From assembly GCA_910580195.1 (NCBI GenBank), contig CAJTWA010000057.1, forward strand, positions 1-25,470: 25,470 bases of DNA, written 5' to 3'. The notes under the pieces were generated by a model. It saw nothing but the letters and a program-made list of their open reading frames with translations. It did no database searches and was not told the DNA's origin. Both the position numbers and the translations under genes were made by a program. Of this stretch, positions 1 through 8,027 are shown piece after piece (position 1 is the stretch's first letter; each line of letters begins with the position of its first letter). Origin of the DNA: an uncultured Lachnospiraceae bacterium (GTDB taxonomy: Bacteria; Bacillota; Clostridia; Lachnospirales; Lachnospiraceae).

Positions 1-241
1 GGAAATCCCCACTCCATCCGTGAACCTCTCCAAAGAAGATACAGAGGGAAATGTTATAATGCCTGTTACAATCCACCCTGATTTATTCCGCATGAAAAAA
101 GATAACGAGCGCATCAAGACAAATATCACTCTTCCCGCTTGGCTGAAAAGGATTGCGGAAGAACAAAAGGTAAATTATTCCCGGCTTTTGGAAACCGCCC
201 TGATTGATTATCTGCAAATCCCCATGTCCGGCAGACAATAA
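1..241 (+). CDS. hicB: HicB-type antitoxin, 3' part (gene enters from left of window)
   Basis: The frame is open from base 2 and reads EIPTPS before the first internal GTG at 20, so the true start lies outside the window. A segment of the EIPxPS kind followed by a short linker and a C-terminal RIKTNITLPAWLKRIAEEQ... stretch is the usual ending of HicB antitoxins. Their C-terminal ribbon-helix-helix binds the operator, while the N-terminal half (not visible here) neutralises the HicA mRNA interferase. The helix-turn-helix-like end NYSRLLETALIDYL closes just before the TAA at 239-241. hicA would be expected upstream, outside the window. It is one of only two genes on the plus strand. The family call rests on the C-terminal half alone. 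Confidence 0.72.
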   Translation, partial: EIPTPSVNLSKEDTEGNVIMPVTIHPDLFRMKKDNERIKTNITLPAWLKRIAEEQKVNYSRLLETALIDYLQIPMSGRQ

Positions 242-586
242 GCATTTGCACCATTTCAAGCCGAAATTGCATGATGCAAACGCTTTGGCAAACCGTTATC
301 GCCTTACAGTTGCCTTTTCCAGACTATCACGCAAAGGATATAAAGCGTTGCCGGACGTTGGCATTACGGATTCAGAACACCAACTGGAAACAGGCTAACC
401 CAAAATCCAAGCATCCGGTTTTATTTTAACAGAGCATAAAAAGCACCCGATACCAATTTAGGCATTGGGTGCTTTCATCTGCTTCAAAATCCTATTTTCT
501 TCTGAATTTGCCACAACATTGTCACAAATCCGTATTTCCAACCACTGAAAGCGGCTTATTTACTGCATTTCTACGAAAATCATATC
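242..586. other. Gene-free stretch between convergent genes
   Basis: This gap lies between the hicB stop and the stop of the Ig-like gene on the other strand. Apart from the hairpin at 440-475 I see no gene. The short open frame at 204-398 has no ribosome binding site, overlaps the hicB end and resembles nothing I recognise. Confidence 0.5.
436..477 (-). terminator. Hairpin terminator, probably for the Ig-like gene
   Basis: AAAGCACCC at 440-448 pairs perfectly with GGGTGCTTT at 467-475, and the stem continues imperfectly inwards to a loop AATTTA. Read on the minus strand the stem is followed by a run of five T, so it fits a terminator for the gene ending at 587. It could also stop readthrough from hicB on the plus strand, where the T run is shorter. 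Confidence 0.65.
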
Positions 587-1705
587 TTACTTTTTTAAAA
601 GCTCCGCCTTCACGCTCTTGGTCCTTACCCCATAAAATATTTTCCCGTCCAACACTTTATAAGCCCGTATCCGGTAATAGCGGATTTTCTTCTTTTTCAG
701 GCTTTTGTCGGTGTAGGTAACTTTATTTTTTGAGGTTGTCCTTGCAATTTCCTTGAACCCGGAATTTTTCTTGGAAGAAGCATAGATGACGTAGCCGGTG
801 GCTTTCGGGTTTTTCTTCCATGTCAGCTTTGCCTGTCCGTTTTTTAAGCGTTTCACGGCCAGAGCCGGGGCCTTTAAGGTAATCCCCCTTGTGTTCACGC
901 TCAGGGAGCTTGTGCAATATTCATGGGCGTTATTCGCTGCAATTTTATAAAAATAATACGTATTTACCTTCGCCGTCTTATCTACATAATTCCTCTTTTT
1001 GGTAGTCCCAATCAGGCTGTACGGGCCGTCCTTTGTGGTAGAACGGTAAATTCCATAACTGGATGCCCCTGCCACAGCGTTCCATGCAATTTTGATATTC
1101 CCAAATTCCGTTTCTGCAAGGGATCCGTTCGCGGAAGAAGTTTTTAGCTGTTCCGGCATACTGCAGGTGACATACAGGGTATAAGATGCCCGGTCGGCCG
1201 TATTGTCCAGATTGACGGCAGTTATCACGGCTTTCCCAGAAGCCTTCACATCCACAAGGCCAGTATCTGGGTCTACCGCGGCTACATTCGTATTGCTGCT
1301 GGACCAGCTTAAATTCCCAGAATCCGTGGATGGGCGTATCTGGATTTTATACCCCTGCCCTGCCAGATACCATTGCCGCGGAAAAGACAACGGCATCCTT
1401 ACGGAAACGCTGCAAAATGCCTGCAAGCCGTCCGGCGTCACCGCTGCAACCACGGTATCCCCTGTCTGGTTCCCCTTTACTGCCCCAGTGGCCGGGTTTA
1501 CCGATGCAACATTTGTATTCAGGCTCTTATAGGTCACAGCAGAATACCCCGGGGCGACTGCCGTTACCTTTGCCGACTCATTGGTTTTTAATGTGATTTT
1601 GCTTTTATCCATCCGGATAGAGGCCGGCACCAAAGAAACCAAATTCAGAAGGTCCTGCTCTGAAAGGCTGCAATTTTTCAAGGTTGCTTTCCGCGGGTCT
1701 GGCAC
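587..1705 (-). CDS. Bacterial Ig-like (BIG2) / fibronectin-III repeat protein, probably 5'-truncated
   Basis: The 372-residue product is built from two BIG2-type Ig domains (about residues 30-103 and 104-182, with the typical SLNTNVASVNPATGAVKG and SSSNTNVAAVDPDTGLV signatures). Two fibronectin-III-like domains follow (about 183-280 and 281-372, with WNAVAGASSYGIYRS and WKKNPKATGYVIYAS). Such modules occur in secreted or wall-attached proteins of gut Clostridia. There is no signal peptide, membrane anchor, sortase motif or catalytic domain. The only start in frame is a GTG at 1705 without a properly spaced ribosome binding site. The frame stays open further upstream, reading YFLAAAAFYYRIYG, until a TAA at 1763-1765. 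This looks like the C-terminal part of a longer surface protein that lost its front, although a short intact gene cannot be excluded. Confidence 0.6.
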   Translation of the reverse strand: MPDPRKATLKNCSLSEQDLLNLVSLVPASIRMDKSKITLKTNESAKVTAVAPGYSAVTYKSLNTNVASVNPATGAVKGNQTGDTVVAAVTPDGLQAFCSVSVRMPLSFPRQWYLAGQGYKIQIRPSTDSGNLSWSSSNTNVAAVDPDTGLVDVKASGKAVITAVNLDNTADRASYTLYVTCSMPEQLKTSSANGSLAETEFGNIKIAWNAVAGASSYGIYRSTTKDGPYSLIGTTKKRNYVDKTAKVNTYYFYKIAANNAHEYCTSSLSVNTRGITLKAPALAVKRLKNGQAKLTWKKNPKATGYVIYASSKKNSGFKEIARTTSKNKVTYTDKSLKKKKIRYYRIRAYKVLDGKIFYGVRTKSVKAELLKK

Positions 1706-1796
1706 GCTCCCATAAATCCTGTAGTAAAAAGCTGCTGCCGCCAGAAAATAACCTGCACCAGCTTAGACAATCTGACGCTGCCACCATGCATCCCTG

Positions 1797-3008
1797 CTAC
1801 AAATTCGTCCGCACCGGTTTTGGCTTGTAACCTTTCTGCTCCAGCGCGCCGATAATCTGCTCCTTATGCTCCGTGCCAAATGCTTCCATGGTAATCCTAA
1901 GCTCCACGGCTGCATTCCGGTTGGTGGACACAAACTGGTTATGCTCCAATTTTATAACATTTCCCTGTTCTTTGGCAATAGCATCCGCAACTTTGCACAG
2001 CTCCCCCGGCTTATCCGGCAAAAGGACGGACACGGTAAAGATCCGGTTGCGGAAAATCAGCCCCTGCTGCACCACGGAGGACATGGTTATCACGTCCATA
2101 TTCCCGCCGCTTAAAATGGAAACTACCCGTTTATTCTTTACGTCCAGATGGCGCAAAGCCGCAACCGTCAGGAGGCCAGAATTTTCCACCACCATTTTAT
2201 GGTTTTCTACCATGTCGAGGAAAGCCACCACCAGCTCATCGTCCTCCACGGTGATGATGCCGTCTAAATTTTCCTGAATATAGGGGAAAATCTTTTCCCC
2301 CGGGGTCTTGACGGCAGTGCCGTCCGCAATGGTGCTGACGCCGGGCAGGGTGGTGACTTTCCCAGCCTCAAAGGAGGCCTGCAGGCAGTTTGCCCCGGCG
2401 GGCTCTACCCCTATTACTTTAATCTTAGGGTTTAACAGCTTGGCAAGCACGGATACCCCGGTGGCAAGGCCGCCCCCTCCCACCGGCACAAGGATATATT
2501 CCACCAAGGGGAGTTCCTTGAAAATTTCCATGGCGATGGTGCCCTGCCCGGTAGCTACCGCCAAATCATCGAAGGGGTGGATAAAGGTATACCCATGCTC
2601 TGCGGCCAGCTCATAGGCTTTCTGGCAAGACTCGTCGTACACATCCCCATATAAAATGACTTCCGCCCCATACCCTTTGGTCCGGTTGACTTTTATTAAG
2701 GGGGTGGTGGTGGGCATGACAATGGTGGATTTTACCCCGTAGCATTTTGCCGCATAGGCCACCCCTTGGGCATGGTTCCCGGCGGAGGCCGTAATCAGGC
2801 CCATTTCCCGCTCCTCTTCCGTGAGGGTGCTGATTTTATAATAAGCCCCCCGCACCTTATAAGCTCCGGTAAACTGCATGTTTTCCGGCTTTAAGTACAC
2901 CTTATTTTCCGTTTGCTTGCTTAAGTAATCGCTGTACACCAGCTTTGTTTCCAATGTAACTTCCCGTACAATTTTGCTTGCTTCTTCAAACCTCTCAAGG
3001 GTCAGCAT
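1797..3008 (-). CDS. ilvA: Threonine ammonia-lyase (threonine dehydratase) with ACT domain
   Basis: This PLP enzyme deaminates L-threonine to 2-oxobutanoate and ammonia, feeding isoleucine synthesis or threonine catabolism. The 403-residue protein has the PLP lysine in FTGAYKVRGA (K51), the SAGNHAQGVA loop (about 75-84) and the phosphate-binding PVGGGG loop (about 175-180). A single C-terminal ACT domain spans about 325-400 (RIFTVSVLLPDKPGELCKVAD). That is the layout of the roughly 400-residue form with one ACT domain. The ATG at 3008 follows AAGGAGGAATAAGCC. It is the last gene of the ftsY-side block. Its ribosome binding site lies in a duplicated copy of the ftsY 3' end (see findings). Allosteric control by amino acids is expected from the ACT domain but cannot be read from the sequence. 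Confidence 0.93.
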   Translation of the reverse strand: MLTLERFEEASKIVREVTLETKLVYSDYLSKQTENKVYLKPENMQFTGAYKVRGAYYKISTLTEEEREMGLITASAGNHAQGVAYAAKCYGVKSTIVMPTTTPLIKVNRTKGYGAEVILYGDVYDESCQKAYELAAEHGYTFIHPFDDLAVATGQGTIAMEIFKELPLVEYILVPVGGGGLATGVSVLAKLLNPKIKVIGVEPAGANCLQASFEAGKVTTLPGVSTIADGTAVKTPGEKIFPYIQENLDGIITVEDDELVVAFLDMVENHKMVVENSGLLTVAALRHLDVKNKRVVSILSGGNMDVITMSSVVQQGLIFRNRIFTVSVLLPDKPGELCKVADAIAKEQGNVIKLEHNQFVSTNRNAAVELRITMEAFGTEHKEQIIGALEQKGYKPKPVRTNL

Positions 3009-3011
3009 GGC

Positions 3012-3065
3012 TTATTCCTCCTTAGCATTTTTACTGGCAATCCGCATTTTCCCAAGGGCCTGCAT
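3012..3065 (-). CDS. Possible 17-codon ORF between ftsY and ilvA
   Basis: An ATG at 3065, preceded by AAGGAGGAATAGCC inside the ftsY end, opens MQALGKMRIASKNAKEE and stops at 3012, three bases before the ilvA start. Its last residues (NAKEE) repeat the ftsY C-terminus, so it arose by duplication of the gene junction. It may be translated and couple ilvA translation to ftsY. A function for the peptide itself is not implied. Confidence 0.25.
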   Translation of the reverse strand: MQALGKMRIASKNAKEE

Positions 3066-3067
3066 GG

Positions 3068-4024
3068 CTATTCCTCCTTGGCATTTTCATTGGCAGTAAA
3101 TAACGCGTTTACAAATTGTTCCGAATCAAATTTCTGCAGATCGTCGATTGTTTCCCCCACCCCAATATATTTCACGGGGATGCCAAGCTCCGACTGGATG
3201 GCGACTGCAATGCCGCCCTTGGCTGTCCCGTCCATTTTTGTCAGGATAATGCCGGAAATGTCCGCTACCTCGGAAAACTGCTTTGCTTGGGCAAGGGCAT
3301 TCTGCCCGGTAGTCCCATCCAGCACTACCAGTGTTTCCCGGAAGGCTTCGGGATATTCCTTTTCTAAAATCCGGTGGATTTTTTTCAGCTCTTCCATCAG
3401 GTTTTTTTTGTTGTGGAGCCGGCCGGCCGTATCGCACAGGAGCACGTCTGCCTTCCTTGCCTTTGCCGCCTGTACTGCGTCATAGACTACGGAAGCAGGG
3501 TCTGCCCCTTCCTGCCCGCCAATCATGTCCACCCCTGCACGGTTTGCCCATTCATTTAGCTGCTCCCCCGCTGCAGCACGGAAGGTATCGGCTGCAGCAA
3601 TTACCACGCGTTTCCCTTGGCCTTTCAGTTTCCCCGCCAGTTTCCCGACAGAGGTAGTCTTCCCCACCCCGTTGACGCCAATTACCAGCACCACGGAGGT
3701 TTCATGCTCAAACTGGTAAGCGGTTTCCCCTACATCCATCTGTTCCTTAATGCTGGAAATCAATAGCTCCTTGCATTGGGCAGGCTCTTTGATATGCTGT
3801 TCTTTCACTTTCGCTTTCAGGTTTTCAAGGATTTCCGTGGTAGCATGGACGCCCAAATCGCCCATAATCAGTATTTCTTCTAATTCTTCATAAAAATCAT
3901 CATCTATGCTGGAAAATCCGCTGAAAATAGAATCTATGCCGGACACGATGGTGTCCCTTGTCTTCGTCAGCCCTTGGACAAGCCGGCTGAAAAAGCCCTT
4001 TTTTTCTTTTCCTTCACTGCTCAT
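3068..4024 (-). CDS. ftsY: Signal recognition particle receptor FtsY
   Basis: FtsY is the membrane-associated SRP receptor GTPase that docks ribosome-SRP complexes at the Sec translocon. The 318-residue protein has a short basic/acidic N-terminus, an NG-domain four-helix part (about 15-105) and the G motifs: GVNGVGKTT (116-124), DTFRAAAGEQL (146-156), DTAGR (198-202) and TKMDGTAKGG (262-271). I chose the ATG at 4024 because AAAGGGGA lies about nine bases upstream and MSSEGKEKKGFFSRL is the usual FtsY beginning. The frame is open to 4084, which would add 20 atypical residues. The long acidic A domain of enterobacterial FtsY is absent, as is normal in Firmicutes. It follows smc in the rnc-smc-ftsY order. 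Confidence 0.96.
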   Translation of the reverse strand: MSSEGKEKKGFFSRLVQGLTKTRDTIVSGIDSIFSGFSSIDDDFYEELEEILIMGDLGVHATTEILENLKAKVKEQHIKEPAQCKELLISSIKEQMDVGETAYQFEHETSVVLVIGVNGVGKTTSVGKLAGKLKGQGKRVVIAAADTFRAAAGEQLNEWANRAGVDMIGGQEGADPASVVYDAVQAAKARKADVLLCDTAGRLHNKKNLMEELKKIHRILEKEYPEAFRETLVVLDGTTGQNALAQAKQFSEVADISGIILTKMDGTAKGGIAVAIQSELGIPVKYIGVGETIDDLQKFDSEQFVNALFTANENAKEE

Positions 4025-4075
4025 TGTCTGTATCCCCTTTCCAAAAATAATTGCCATAATTTTATCAAAAACCCA

Positions 4076-4105
4076 ATCATACAAATATTATCTAAAATAT
4101 GTCTA
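4076..4105 (-). promoter_or_regulatory. Candidate sigma-A promoter for ftsY
   Basis: On the minus strand TAGACA (4100-4105) is followed after 18 bases by TATGAT (4076-4081), about 50 bases before the ftsY ATG. If used, ftsY can be expressed independently of smc, which is separated from it by the structured element at 4198-4377. Confidence 0.4.
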
Positions 4106-4124
4106 TCCCATACTAACATTACCT

Positions 4125-4221
4125 GATACACAGGCAATTTGGGGCAGCCCTCCCTCCAGCACACAGCGCCAAACATTAGCAGGAACCTCAATACACAGGC
4201 AATTTGGGGCGGCCCTTCCCC
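4125..4221 (+). repeat. Direct repeat of the left arm of structured element A
   Basis: The sequence from ATACACAGGCAATTTGGGGC occurs at about 4125 and again at about 4190, a period of 65 bases. The second copy continues as the left stem arm of element A. The copies differ at A/G in GGGGC(A/G)GCCC and in the C/T run after it. A third, inverted copy lies at 8028-8046 between rnc and smc. Confidence 0.8.
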
Positions 4222-4377
4222 TAAGCAAACGATTCATGGGCGCCCTTAGTGCAGGCGAAATCCACTGCTTACGAAGACTTAGGAACGAGGGCTTTCCCGA
4301 GTTCCTTAGCCGCAGTTAGCAGTTAGTTCGCCGGAACGTTGCCCAGTTTGCGTGGGGAAGGGCCGCCCCAAATTGCC
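4198..4377. ncRNA. Structured element, copy A (arm-core-arm foldback; candidate non-coding RNA)
   Basis: A 24-bp perfect inverted repeat (4198-4221 with 4354-4377) encloses a 127-base core (4225-4351) that recurs at 16893-17019 with 106 of 127 bases identical and no gaps. Within the core I see nested helices: GCAAAC/GTTTGC (4225-4230 with 4346-4351), TGGGC/GCCCA (4237-4241 with 4341-4345), GGCGAA/TTCGCC (4254-4259 with 4327-4332). An 11-bp imperfect hairpin (4276-4286 with 4301-4311) is capped by GGG-CTTT-CCC. Seven base pairs are compensatory relative to copy B. An A-C mismatch at 4277/4310 becomes a G-U pair on the minus strand, a slight hint that the minus strand is the RNA strand. It lies between smc and ftsY, downstream of smc, and has no coding potential. 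Strand and function are unknown. Confidence 0.75.
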
Positions 4378-4438
4378 GTCCGCCCCCAAAACCTCCATCA
4401 TCCCCCACCAGAATCTAAGCACCAAAGCAATCGCATTT

Positions 4439-7400
4439 TCACGTAGCCAAGGTTTCAATCAAATCCACAGAAACCAACGTAGACACCCCTTTTTCCTGCA
4501 TAGTAATCCCATAAAGGCGGTCAGCAGCCTCCATAGTGCCCCGCCGGTGCGTAATCACAATAAACTGGGTATGCTCCGTAAGTTTATGCAAATATTTCGC
4601 AAAACGCCCCACATTGGAATCATCCAAAGCCGCCTCAATTTCATCCAGAAGGCAGAAAGGAGATGGCTTCAGATTCTGGATAGCAAACAAGAGCGAAATG
4701 GCCGTAAGGGATTTCTCCCCACCAGAAAGCTGCATCATATTCTGGAGTTTTTTCCCCGGAGGCTGTGCAATAATACGGATGCCGCACTCCAAAATGTCCT
4801 CATCCTCCACCAGCTCCAAAGTACCCCGGCCGCCCCCGAACAGCTCCTTGAATACCTTGTCAAATTCTTTTTGGATCTGGGCAAACTTTTCCATAAACTG
4901 CCGCCGCATCCCAGTATCCAGCTCGTCAATAACGCCAAGGAGGGTCTTTTCTGCTTCTACAAGGTCGTCATGCTGGTTTTTCAGGAACAGGTAACGTTCG
5001 GACAGGCTCCGGTAATCCTCAATGGCATTGACATTTACGTCCCCGAGCTTGCGGATTTCTTCTTTGATTTCGGAAATCCGTTTTTTCATCTTTGCAGGGT
5101 CGTTGTAATCCTCCCTGCGCAGCTTCATGGCATTGTAGCGGGTCAGTTCATATTCTTCCCACATATAGCTGGCCTGATGCTCCATGGACTCGTCCAATTT
5201 TTCTTTTTGGCTGTTCAGGCGGTAAACCTCCTTGTCCAAGCCGTTGATGCGCTGGGAAAGCTCTTCCTGTTTCTGGAAAAACCCTTTGTAAGCAAGGGAC
5301 ATTTCTTCCCGCTTCTTCTGCCCCTCTGCAATCTGCTCTTCCAGCTTAGCGCGTGATGCTTCGGCCTGCCCTACGGCTTTTTCCAGCTCCTGTATGCCTT
5401 TGGTTTTCTCTTGGATATCCTCCCGCGACTGGTCCTTTTCCTGCTGGGTTGCTTTCAAATCCTCGTCCAGCTTACGGATTTCTGCTGAAATACGGGAAAT
5501 ATTTTCCTGCACAAACCCTGCCTTCTGCTGGAAATTAGCTTCTTCCAGCTGTACCCTTGAAACATCCCCTTGGCTCTCCTCCGCCAGCTTGTTCTGGGCG
5601 TCTAACATGGCGCGGTATTCCCTTGTTTCTTCCTCAATTTCCTTCTCCCTTGCGTCTGCCGCATGGATTTCTTCCTGTATCTGCCCACGGTTTTCGCCGA
5701 TTTCCAAAAGCTGGCGTTCGATTTCCCGGCTCTCGGACTGGAGGGCGGCAAATTTCCTTCCGTTTTCCTCTTTCTGCTCCATGGCGCGCCCGAGGTTCAT
5801 CTTTTCCGTGTTCTGCAAAAGCATGGCTTTTTTCAGCTCTTCTTGGATTTGGCGGATGTCCTCTTTCAGCAATTCCCTTGCGGTATTGATGTCCTCTAAG
5901 CGGCTTTTGTGGCCCTGCAAGGCCTCTGCCAGCCGTTCTGTTTCCTTCTGCAAATCCTCAATTTCCCGTTTCCGGCCGAGGAGGTTGCTGGTGTTGCGGA
6001 AGGCGCCCCCTGTCATGGAGCCGCCGGGGCTTAAGGATTCCCCTTCCAGCGTTACAATCCTTAAGCTGTACTGGTATTTCCTTGCAAGGGAAATGGCATG
6101 GTCGATATGGTCTACCACGTAAGTCCGGCCGAGGAGGTATTTTTTCAGCCCTTCAAACTGGCTGCCTGCCCGGACCAAGTCGCTGCCAACCCCAATGACG
6201 CCCGGCTCGGATAAAGCGGCTTGGTTGGGGGAATTCCCTTTTTTCCCCACGCTTGTCAGGGGCAGGAAGGTAGCGCGGCCATAACGGTTCTGCTTTAAAT
6301 AGCCAATCATTTTCTTGGCGGTGGCCTCGTCGCTGGTGACAATGTTCTGGATGCTGCCCCCCAAGGCGGTTTCTATGGCAACCTCATACTGCTTGTCCAC
6401 TTGGATTAAGTCTGCCACTACCCCCAACAGGCCCGGCTCCCTGTCCTTTTGCTCCATGACGCGGCGGATGGAATTGCCGTACCCGTCGTAGCGTTCCGCA
6501 ATGTTCACCAAGGATTCCAAGCGTGATTTTTCCCTATGGTACCTCTGGGTATCCTGCTCCTGCAGGTCCAGGGCCTGGGCGCGTTTTTCCTGCCATTCCC
6601 TGTTTTTTTCTTCTAATTTCCGGCCTTCTGCTTCTAGGCCTTGGCAGGTTTCCTTGGCTTTTATGTATTTCCCTTCACACTCCTCCAATGCAGCCGCAAG
6701 CTCTTCCTCTTCGCTTTTCTGCTCCAGCATCCGCTTGCTGAGCTGGGCTTTGCGGATATTCATCTGCTCCTGCATGGTGTCGTAACGCTGCTGTCTTGCC
6801 TTGGTGGAGGCCTTGTTGTTCAAAAGCTCAATAATCTCGCTTTTCCCATCTTCGATTTTCCTGCTGCACCGGGCAATCTCTTCTTGGATTTCCTGATACC
6901 GGGCCATCACTTGGCTTTTCTGCTCCTCCAAGGACTTCACTTGGTCATCCAGCTTGGCTTTTTCCTTCTGGCAGGCTTCTTTTTCCTCCATGCGCTGCCT
7001 GCGGTCTTTGGCTATGGCCTCCTGCCGGGACTGGAACAGCCCTTCGCTCTGCTCGGCCGCATGGATCTGCTCCCGCAGGACGTTGGCCTGCCCTTCCAGC
7101 TTGCCTTTCCTTACGGTGGTTTCCCCCAGCTCGCTGCGCAAAGATTCCAATGCCTCATCGGCTTTTGCCATTTCCTGCTCCATGCGGCCATACTCCGCCC
7201 GGATGTTGGTATAGGCTCCGTTGGCTTCTTTTAAGTCCTGCTCCGCAATCTTTAATTTTTCCCCGAGGGATTCCAAATCCCCTTCCATGCGCTCCATGTC
7301 CATAAGGAACATGTTCACGTCGTATTCCTTTAGCTCTTCCCGTTTCTTTAAGTACAGCTTCGCCTTTTCTGCCTGCCGCTCCAAGGGGCCTACCTGCTTT

Positions 7401-7996
7401 TCCAGCTCGGAAAGGATGTCGTTTACCCGGAGCAGGTTCTGGCGTTCGTCCTCTAATTTTTTCTGGGCAGTGGCCTTGCGCCGCTTGAACTTCACAATCC
7501 CTGCCGCTTCGTCAAACAGTTCCCGCCGCTCCTCCGGTTTCCCGCTTAAAATCCGCTCAATCTGCCCTTGGCCGATGATGGAGTAGCCTTCCTTCCCAAT
7601 CCCGGTGTCATAAAACAGCTCATTCACATCTTTCAGCCGGCAGGAAGTGCCATTAATCAAATATTCGCTTTCCCCGGAACGGTACACCCGCCTTGCCACG
7701 GTCACTTCGTTAAAATCTACATTGAGCTGCCGGTCCCCGTTGTCCAAGGTGATGGCTACATAGGCATAGCTTAGGGGCCTTCGGTTCTCCGTGCCGGAAA
7801 AAATCACGTCCTGCATGCTTGCGCCCCTAAGCTGCTTTGCCCGCTGCTCCCCAAGGACCCAGCGCACGGCGTCCGCCACGTTGCTCTTCCCGCTGCCGTT
7901 CGGGCCTACAATCCCGGTAATCCCGTTGTGGAATTCAAAGAGGATTTTATTTGCAAATGACTTAAAGCCATGAACCTCGATACTTTTTAGATACAT
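4439..7996 (-). CDS. smc: Chromosome segregation protein SMC
   Basis: SMC is the ATPase of the Smc-ScpAB condensin that organises and separates chromosomes. The 1185-residue length is normal for the family. The N-terminal head has Walker A GPNGSGKS (31-38). Two long coiled coils (about 170-500 and 670-1020, rich in E, K, Q) flank a hinge around 515-660, containing ADLIQVDKQYEVAIETALGG and the glycine-rich SPGGSMTGG. The C-terminal head has the ABC signature LSGGEKSLTA and Walker B CLLDEIEAALD. The ATG at 7996 has GGAGGGACAG directly upstream. It sits between rnc and ftsY, the classical Firmicute order. I see no interruption. Confidence 0.98.
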   Translation of the reverse strand: MYLKSIEVHGFKSFANKILFEFHNGITGIVGPNGSGKSNVADAVRWVLGEQRAKQLRGASMQDVIFSGTENRRPLSYAYVAITLDNGDRQLNVDFNEVTVARRVYRSGESEYLINGTSCRLKDVNELFYDTGIGKEGYSIIGQGQIERILSGKPEERRELFDEAAGIVKFKRRKATAQKKLEDERQNLLRVNDILSELEKQVGPLERQAEKAKLYLKKREELKEYDVNMFLMDMERMEGDLESLGEKLKIAEQDLKEANGAYTNIRAEYGRMEQEMAKADEALESLRSELGETTVRKGKLEGQANVLREQIHAAEQSEGLFQSRQEAIAKDRRQRMEEKEACQKEKAKLDDQVKSLEEQKSQVMARYQEIQEEIARCSRKIEDGKSEIIELLNNKASTKARQQRYDTMQEQMNIRKAQLSKRMLEQKSEEEELAAALEECEGKYIKAKETCQGLEAEGRKLEEKNREWQEKRAQALDLQEQDTQRYHREKSRLESLVNIAERYDGYGNSIRRVMEQKDREPGLLGVVADLIQVDKQYEVAIETALGGSIQNIVTSDEATAKKMIGYLKQNRYGRATFLPLTSVGKKGNSPNQAALSEPGVIGVGSDLVRAGSQFEGLKKYLLGRTYVVDHIDHAISLARKYQYSLRIVTLEGESLSPGGSMTGGAFRNTSNLLGRKREIEDLQKETERLAEALQGHKSRLEDINTARELLKEDIRQIQEELKKAMLLQNTEKMNLGRAMEQKEENGRKFAALQSESREIERQLLEIGENRGQIQEEIHAADAREKEIEEETREYRAMLDAQNKLAEESQGDVSRVQLEEANFQQKAGFVQENISRISAEIRKLDEDLKATQQEKDQSREDIQEKTKGIQELEKAVGQAEASRAKLEEQIAEGQKKREEMSLAYKGFFQKQEELSQRINGLDKEVYRLNSQKEKLDESMEHQASYMWEEYELTRYNAMKLRREDYNDPAKMKKRISEIKEEIRKLGDVNVNAIEDYRSLSERYLFLKNQHDDLVEAEKTLLGVIDELDTGMRRQFMEKFAQIQKEFDKVFKELFGGGRGTLELVEDEDILECGIRIIAQPPGKKLQNMMQLSGGEKSLTAISLLFAIQNLKPSPFCLLDEIEAALDDSNVGRFAKYLHKLTEHTQFIVITHRRGTMEAADRLYGITMQEKGVSTLVSVDLIETLAT

Positions 7997-8027
7997 CTGT
8001 CCCTCCAGTAAATTTTTCTATCCATGG

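Noticed and set aside
204..398. 64-residue open frame on the plus strand after hicB
   Set aside because: It overlaps the hicB end, has no ribosome binding site and shows no recognisable domain.
3126..3437. Extra minus-strand frame inside ftsY
   Set aside because: Out of frame with the conserved GTPase, without start signals.
4198..4377. Structured element as a group II intron, IS200/IS605 end or plain terminator
   Set aside because: No reverse transcriptase, transposase or intron domain V-like hairpin was seen, and a terminator does not explain the shared 127-base core with compensatory changes. A terminator role for copy B remains possible in addition.
4439..7996. Several long open frames on the plus strand opposite smc (for example 5394-6122)
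   Set aside because: They are antisense shadows of the coiled-coil codons; no start signals or familiar motifs.
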